Positions 62,265 through 64,000 of a stretch of DNA of 64,000 bases are shown here, one piece after another. Each line of letters opens with the position of its first letter. Within the stretch, counting starts at the first letter, position 1. The notes beneath the pieces are model-generated. The model was not told the origin of the DNA. It searched no databases and saw only the letters and a list, made by a program, of their open reading frames with translations. Made by a program: the position numbers and the translations under genes. This stretch comes from an uncultured Parafilimonas sp. (lineage in GTDB: Bacteria; Bacteroidota; Bacteroidia; Chitinophagales; Chitinophagaceae): contig CAIRZB010000059.1 of assembly GCA_903882935.1 (NCBI GenBank), forward strand, positions 1 through 64,000, given 5' to 3'.

Positions 62265-63260
62265 TTATCGGCTAATCTTAGCCAAGGCAGTTTTTTTAAT
62301 CATAGCCACTATCTCCACCTTTGGGTCTACAATTTCAGCAATCTTGTACTCCAAGCTTGAGCCCATAACTTGTGTAGCCTCAGCATCAGTAAGGTTGTAT
62401 TTTTCCTGCAACCAACGCAGTAAACCTTTGGTGGCAATTTTAAGGGCAACATCCAACGATGAGTCAGCACCAACGGCCATCAGGTATTCGTTATTTTCCA
62501 CACGTGGGGCTGCCAATGCTACAGTTGGCTTTTTTATCAGCTGCACGGTAAACGCCACGTTCAGTGAGGTTTCAATCGCATCCCAATTTAGTTCGCCGTC
62601 ACCTTGGGCAGCGTGTCCGTCGCCTAGGGTAAGCAATGCCCCGTTATGGTAAACTGGTAAGTAAACGCTGGCATGGTCGGTAACGGCGGTAAAATCCATA
62701 TTGCCGCCAAAAGGCCCAGAGTCTGTGGTGGGGAAGGGCTTGCCTTCCGGTGCAACGCCTACGCAACCAAGGAACGGGTGTATTTTTACGTTGAAGTTTT
62801 TTAAGTGTGCCGAGTTCATCCTTGGCGAGGCGATCATTTTTTTTACGTCTAAGTCCCAAATAACAGGGGTTATTTTTGAGAACGGGGCATAATCACTGGC
62901 TGGCAATGCCCTTTCATGAAAAAACGCAGACGAGAAAGCCGTTTTTCTGCTGAATGACAACTTAACCAGGTTAACTTTTAAAACATCGCCGGGTTCGGCA
63001 CCTTCCACATAAAACGGCCCGGTCAGTGGGTTAAGCGCATCTTTTTCGGTTAACTGATGGCCCAAGCTGTCAAAACCGTTACAATCTACGGTAGAGGTGT
63101 AAACAGTGTCGCCGGGGCGTATGGTTAACATGGGTGCGTTGGCCGATGAAAATTCGGAGAAATATTTAGTGGGCGTAAACGCAATGGCCGTATGTTTTTG
63201 TGCTTGCAGGTTGCTTTGAAGTATAACCAGCGCGATAACGATGTATTTTTTCATCAGCAA
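62265..63260 (-). CDS. Acetamidase/formamidase-family protein, exported
   Basis: 331 residues (Met3, at 63254, is an alternative start); signal peptide ends near LQAQK. Family features are PGDTVYTSTVDCNGFD near the start, NPLTGPFYVEGAEPGDVLKVNLV (family GP-x-GAEPGD pattern), HPFLGCVGVAPEGKPFPTTDSGPFGGNMD (as HPFLGCVG and TDSGPFGGNMD) and LTLGDGHAAQGDGE, matching FmdA_AmdA (PF03069). Members hydrolyse short-chain amides, and periplasmic forms in Bacteroidota have unknown substrates. Divergent from the yqgE-like gene. Confidence 0.92.
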   Translation of the reverse strand: MLMKKYIVIALVILQSNLQAQKHTAIAFTPTKYFSEFSSANAPMLTIRPGDTVYTSTVDCNGFDSLGHQLTEKDALNPLTGPFYVEGAEPGDVLKVNLVKLSFSRKTAFSSAFFHERALPASDYAPFSKITPVIWDLDVKKMIASPRMNSAHLKNFNVKIHPFLGCVGVAPEGKPFPTTDSGPFGGNMDFTAVTDHASVYLPVYHNGALLTLGDGHAAQGDGELNWDAIETSLNVAFTVQLIKKPTVALAAPRVENNEYLMAVGADSSLDVALKIATKGLLRWLQEKYNLTDAEATQVMGSSLEYKIAEIVDPKVEIVAMIKKTALAKISR

Positions 63261-63464
63261 ATTTTTAATGCAATCTACGCATAAAGCAAATAAGTGCCGA
63301 GGCTAAGTATTTGTAACAGTGTTGTTTGCGTTTGGTAAATGGCGGTTTTGCGTTCCACCAAAAAAATGGCCACTTGCCAGCAAATAGCGCTGGGGCATAT
63401 TTGGCAAACAGCCTGCCACCGACCAAGATTCCCAACCTCTGCTGACCGTTTCCGTTTCCCGCCC

Positions 63465-63472
63465 TAACTTTA
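63465..63472 (+). promoter_or_regulatory. Near-consensus -7 box TAACTTTA of the YqgE gene
   Basis: Seven of eight conserved or free positions fit TAnnTTTG (last base A), with 4 nt (CACC) to the ATG at 63477. No clear -33 box. Confidence 0.35.
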
Positions 63473-63476
63473 CACC

Positions 63477-63923
63477 ATGCATACTGGCGCATTTATACAA
63501 AGTACAACGCTGTTGGATGGTTCCATTTTTCAACAGGCCACCATTTATATTACCCAACACGATGCCAGTGGCACAGTGGGGTTTGTGGTAAATAAACCTT
63601 TTGGCCGAACGTTGAACCAGTTGGAGGAATTTAAACATTACCCGCCTTTGCCGCTATACGATGGTGGCCCGGTTGACACTGAACACCTGTTTTTTATACA
63701 CCGCCGACCCGATTTAATCACCAGCGGCACATTGGTGGCTGACAACATTTATGTAGGCGGTAATTTTAAAGAGGTGCTTGCGCACTTAAACAATAAAACC
63801 TTGACCACCAAAGATGTAAAATTGTTTATCGGTTATTGCGGCTGGGATGATAATGAATTAGAAAGCGAAATAGCAGAAGGCAGTTGGGTTATGCTTGAAG
63901 GTGTGGAGATGTTTAATAATTGA
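63477..63923 (+). CDS. YqgE/AlgH family protein, short form
   Basis: 148 residues, no signal. The family signature is present: GAFIQSTTLLDGSIFQQATIYITQHDASGTVGFVVNKP (in segments LLDGSIFQQATIYI, GTVGFVVNKPFGRTL), YDGGPVD, LFFIHRRPDLI and FIGYCGWDDNELESEIAEGSW. Usual proteins are about 180 residues; this one stops about 30 residues early after EMFNN, and the following sequence to the window end gives no continuation. The function of the family is unknown. Confidence 0.88.
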   Translation: MHTGAFIQSTTLLDGSIFQQATIYITQHDASGTVGFVVNKPFGRTLNQLEEFKHYPPLPLYDGGPVDTEHLFFIHRRPDLITSGTLVADNIYVGGNFKEVLAHLNNKTLTTKDVKLFIGYCGWDDNELESEIAEGSWVMLEGVEMFNN

Positions 63924-64000
63924 TTGACAGCAAATGCCTAATGTTTACTTTTTTGCTTTTGCTTGGTTGGCTAGAAACAGTGCTTATTTGAAGAAATTTA

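Overview
The window looks like chromosomal DNA of a Bacteroidota bacterium, most likely of the Chitinophagaceae or a close family. The evidence is gene content (DUF4249 lipoproteins, DUF6702 with HupE/UreJ and an M1 peptidase, a GH144-type glucanase, a DUF1593 protein, PL-box-free starts) and promoter style: many genes are preceded by the Bacteroidota -7 box TAnnTTTG, at the tRNA-Asn, rplS and rlmI-like genes with a TTTG -33 box 19-20 nt upstream. Shine-Dalgarno sequences are scarce. Species assignment cannot be made from the sequence alone.

Layout. 1-0.4 kb: start of an IS1595-like transposase running off the left edge, then short GC-rich dispersed repeats. 0.4-16.5 kb: mostly exported or redox proteins (Old Yellow Enzyme, Tat-exported sugar isomerase-like protein, NHL and PQQ-type beta-propeller lipoproteins, an outer-membrane barrel, an Ala/Lys-rich exported protein, a MacB/FtsX permease, a CBM6-like protein, a propeller-amidohydrolase fusion, a type-B carboxylesterase). 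17-29.5 kb: housekeeping core (purA, pabB, a lytic transglycosylase, gatA, tatA, rplS, rny, zapA with a small coiled-coil partner, pheT). Between the zapA pair and pheT lies a nested rod-shaped RNA fold on the minus strand that is a good candidate for the Bacteroidota 6S RNA.

29.6-40.5 kb: a WYL regulator, DoxX, two recently duplicated DUF4249 lipoproteins without a receptor gene, a DUF1593 protein and GH29 fucosidase pair, and the M1 peptidase/HupE/DUF6702 cluster. 40.7-49.5 kb: hflX, a Rieske protein, tRNA-Asn, a membrane iron-sulfur protein, a DNA alkylation repair protein, ribF and purM (divergent), and nadE. This section is rich in dispersed GC-rich palindromes and degenerate 7-base tandem repeats, and two of these tracts lie in frame inside ribF and purM.

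49.7-64 kb: three tandem paralogous small exported proteins, two CxxS thioredoxin-like lipoproteins, an NAD-dependent epimerase, a MerR-type regulator, an L,D-transpeptidase-like protein, a 1.1-kb gene-poor stretch with a candidate ~100-nt small RNA, a GH144-like glucanase, an rRNA methyltransferase, grpE-dnaJ, an acetamidase/formamidase-like protein and a short YqgE/AlgH protein.

No CRISPR array, phage, integrative element or recognisable defence system was seen. The most unusual signals are (1) -7 boxes placed exactly 4 nt before start codons, implying leaderless mRNAs, (2) intergenic repeat families inside essential genes, (3) the two candidate structured RNAs, and (4) a 33-bp inverted-repeat pair that could bound a small non-autonomous element.
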